From positions 1-51,022 of the forward strand of contig NZ_LWGL01000005.1 of NCBI RefSeq assembly GCF_001722485.1: a stretch of 51,022 nt of DNA. The letters run 5' to 3'. The stretch's first letter is position 1. Every line of letters starts with the position of its first letter. Below are positions 50,399 through 51,022 of this stretch, in pieces. Position numbers and translations under genes: made by a program. The notes beneath the pieces are model-generated. The model ran no database searches and was not told the origin of the DNA. It worked only from the letters and a program-made list of their open reading frames with translations. The stretch comes from Cellulosimicrobium cellulans (GTDB lineage: Bacteria > Actinomycetota > Actinomycetes > Actinomycetales > Cellulomonadaceae).

Positions 50399-51022
50399 GC
50401 TTCCTCCAGGAGGGTCGGTCGGCGGGTGCCGTCGAGGACGGCGTCGAGCAGTCGTCCCGGCACGTCGCCGGGTGCGGGGCGGAAGGCGTAGACCGCGACG
50501 AGCCGCGCCCGCGCCGCGGTCGCCCACGCGGGCAGCGCCGGGAGCACGTGGTCGGCCGGTCCGTAGCCGTCGAGCACCGCCCGGGCCACGACCGCGGCGC
50601 GTGCGGCCGTGCACACGCCTTGGAGGGCGCGCAGCTCGAGGTGGACGAGCAGGTTCGCGAGGTCGAGCGCCGGGTGCGCCGTCGTCGCGAGGTCGAGGTC
50701 GAGCAGGCCGGCCCGGTCGGGGAAGCGCTCGTCCACGAGGAGCTGCTTGTCGTGCAGGTCGCGGTGCGTGGGCACGGGCGCGGCGGACGGGGACGCGGCC
50801 AGCGCCGCGTCGACGCGGGTGAGCACGTCGTGCGCGACCGACGCCGCTGCCACCTCGTGCGCCACGGCCCACGACCACCACCGCCCGACGACGGCCAGCT
50901 CGGCGTCGGTGTCGTGCCGGGCGGCACCGTCGGCACCGTCGGGCCGGTCGTCACCGGGACCGTCGTCGCGTCGTGCGTCGCCCGGCCGGTCGGCGGCCTG
51001 CAGGAGCCGCAGACCGCGCCCG
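50395..51022 (-). CDS. Phosphotransferase-family kinase (aminoglycoside phosphotransferase-like), N-terminus outside window
   Basis: The frame is open to the right edge, so only the C-terminal 208 codons are seen. Catalytic loop PVPTHRDLHDKQLLVDE (the HRDLH...K/Q pattern of APH kinases) and metal-binding GLLDLDLATTAHPALDLANL are intact. The C-terminal helices end in TRRPTLLEEA. A linker rich in Asp/Gly/Arg (DDGPGDDRPDGADGAARHD) precedes the C-lobe. The actual substrate (sugar, amino-sugar or other) is unknown. Its TGA overlaps the ATG of the UDP-glucose dehydrogenase, which suggests a shared role in sugar-nucleotide or surface polymer metabolism. Confidence 0.82.
   Translation of the reverse strand, partial: GRGLRLLQAADRPGDARRDDGPGDDRPDGADGAARHDTDAELAVVGRWWSWAVAHEVAAASVAHDVLTRVDAALAASPSAAPVPTHRDLHDKQLLVDERFPDRAGLLDLDLATTAHPALDLANLLVHLELRALQGVCTAARAAVVARAVLDGYGPADHVLPALPAWATAARARLVAVYAFRPAPGDVPGRLLDAVLDGTRRPTLLEEA

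Noticed and set aside
50866-50954. A 755-codon frame starting at 50954 on the minus strand
   Set aside because: It is out of frame with the phosphotransferase and UDP-glucose dehydrogenase genes, whose motifs are complete in their own frames.

Overview
This 51 kb window is very GC-rich (by eye about 73-75 %), with almost every coding third position G or C. Together with single-domain CUT sugar transporters, a RadA-DisA pair, many GTG starts and multi-domain secreted glycosidases, this points to a plant-biomass-degrading actinobacterium of the Micrococcales, most likely Promicromonosporaceae/Cellulomonadaceae (Cellulosimicrobium, Isoptericola or Cellulomonas type). That placement is inferred from gene content, not from a marker-gene search.

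Region 1 (1-24,100) is an arabinan/L-arabinose utilisation regulon, nearly all on the minus strand. After a truncated secreted protein at the left edge come two secreted GH43 enzymes (one a 1646-residue protein with two catalytic domains), a secreted GH51 alpha-L-arabinofuranosidase, a YtfQRT-YjfF-type pentose/furanose ABC importer (two permeases, a double ATPase and a lipoprotein binding protein), araA, araD, araB, and a LacI-family regulator translationally coupled to proC. Six copies of a 14-bp palindrome (consensus TGTKARCGYTCACA) sit before GH43, GH51, the importer and araB, so the LacI protein at 22,179-23,255 is the probable arabinose repressor. The flow would be arabinan -> arabinose (outside) -> importer -> araA/araB/araD -> xylulose-5-phosphate.

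Region 2 (24,100-29,700) is housekeeping: a membrane protein, radA, a C-terminally damaged disA, dcd, a YtxH-like protein, a TM2 protein, tRNA-Gly(CCC) and a GNAT acetyltransferase. The end of disA looks like a deletion or misassembly scar.

Region 3 (29,700-45,700) looks like a mannan/hexose-pentose locus: an AGE-family (mannose isomerase-like) enzyme and a huge secreted GH92 alpha-mannosidase, each behind a near-consensus promoter (TTGACA, 17 bp, TANGTT) with a GACAGCGCTGTC operator just downstream; a second LacI regulator; a ROK regulator plus a single-ATPase CUT2 importer arranged like Streptomyces rok7B7-xylFGH; and, divergent from these, a three-gene CUT1 importer without its own ATPase.

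Region 4 (45,800-51,022) holds two coupled bacterial-PH-domain membrane proteins (YdbS/YdbT type), a saccharopine-dehydrogenase-like oxidoreductase, a UDP-glucose 6-dehydrogenase and the C-terminal part of an aminoglycoside-phosphotransferase-like kinase running off the right edge.

The four complete secreted glycosidases (two GH43, GH51, GH92) share a C-terminal domain of about 95 residues with two conserved cysteines. No CRISPR array, insertion sequence, prophage or recognisable defence system was seen. The most unusual items are the shared C-terminal domain, the nested 72-bp palindrome at 3,366-3,437, the disA scar, and the two clearly readable LacI regulons.
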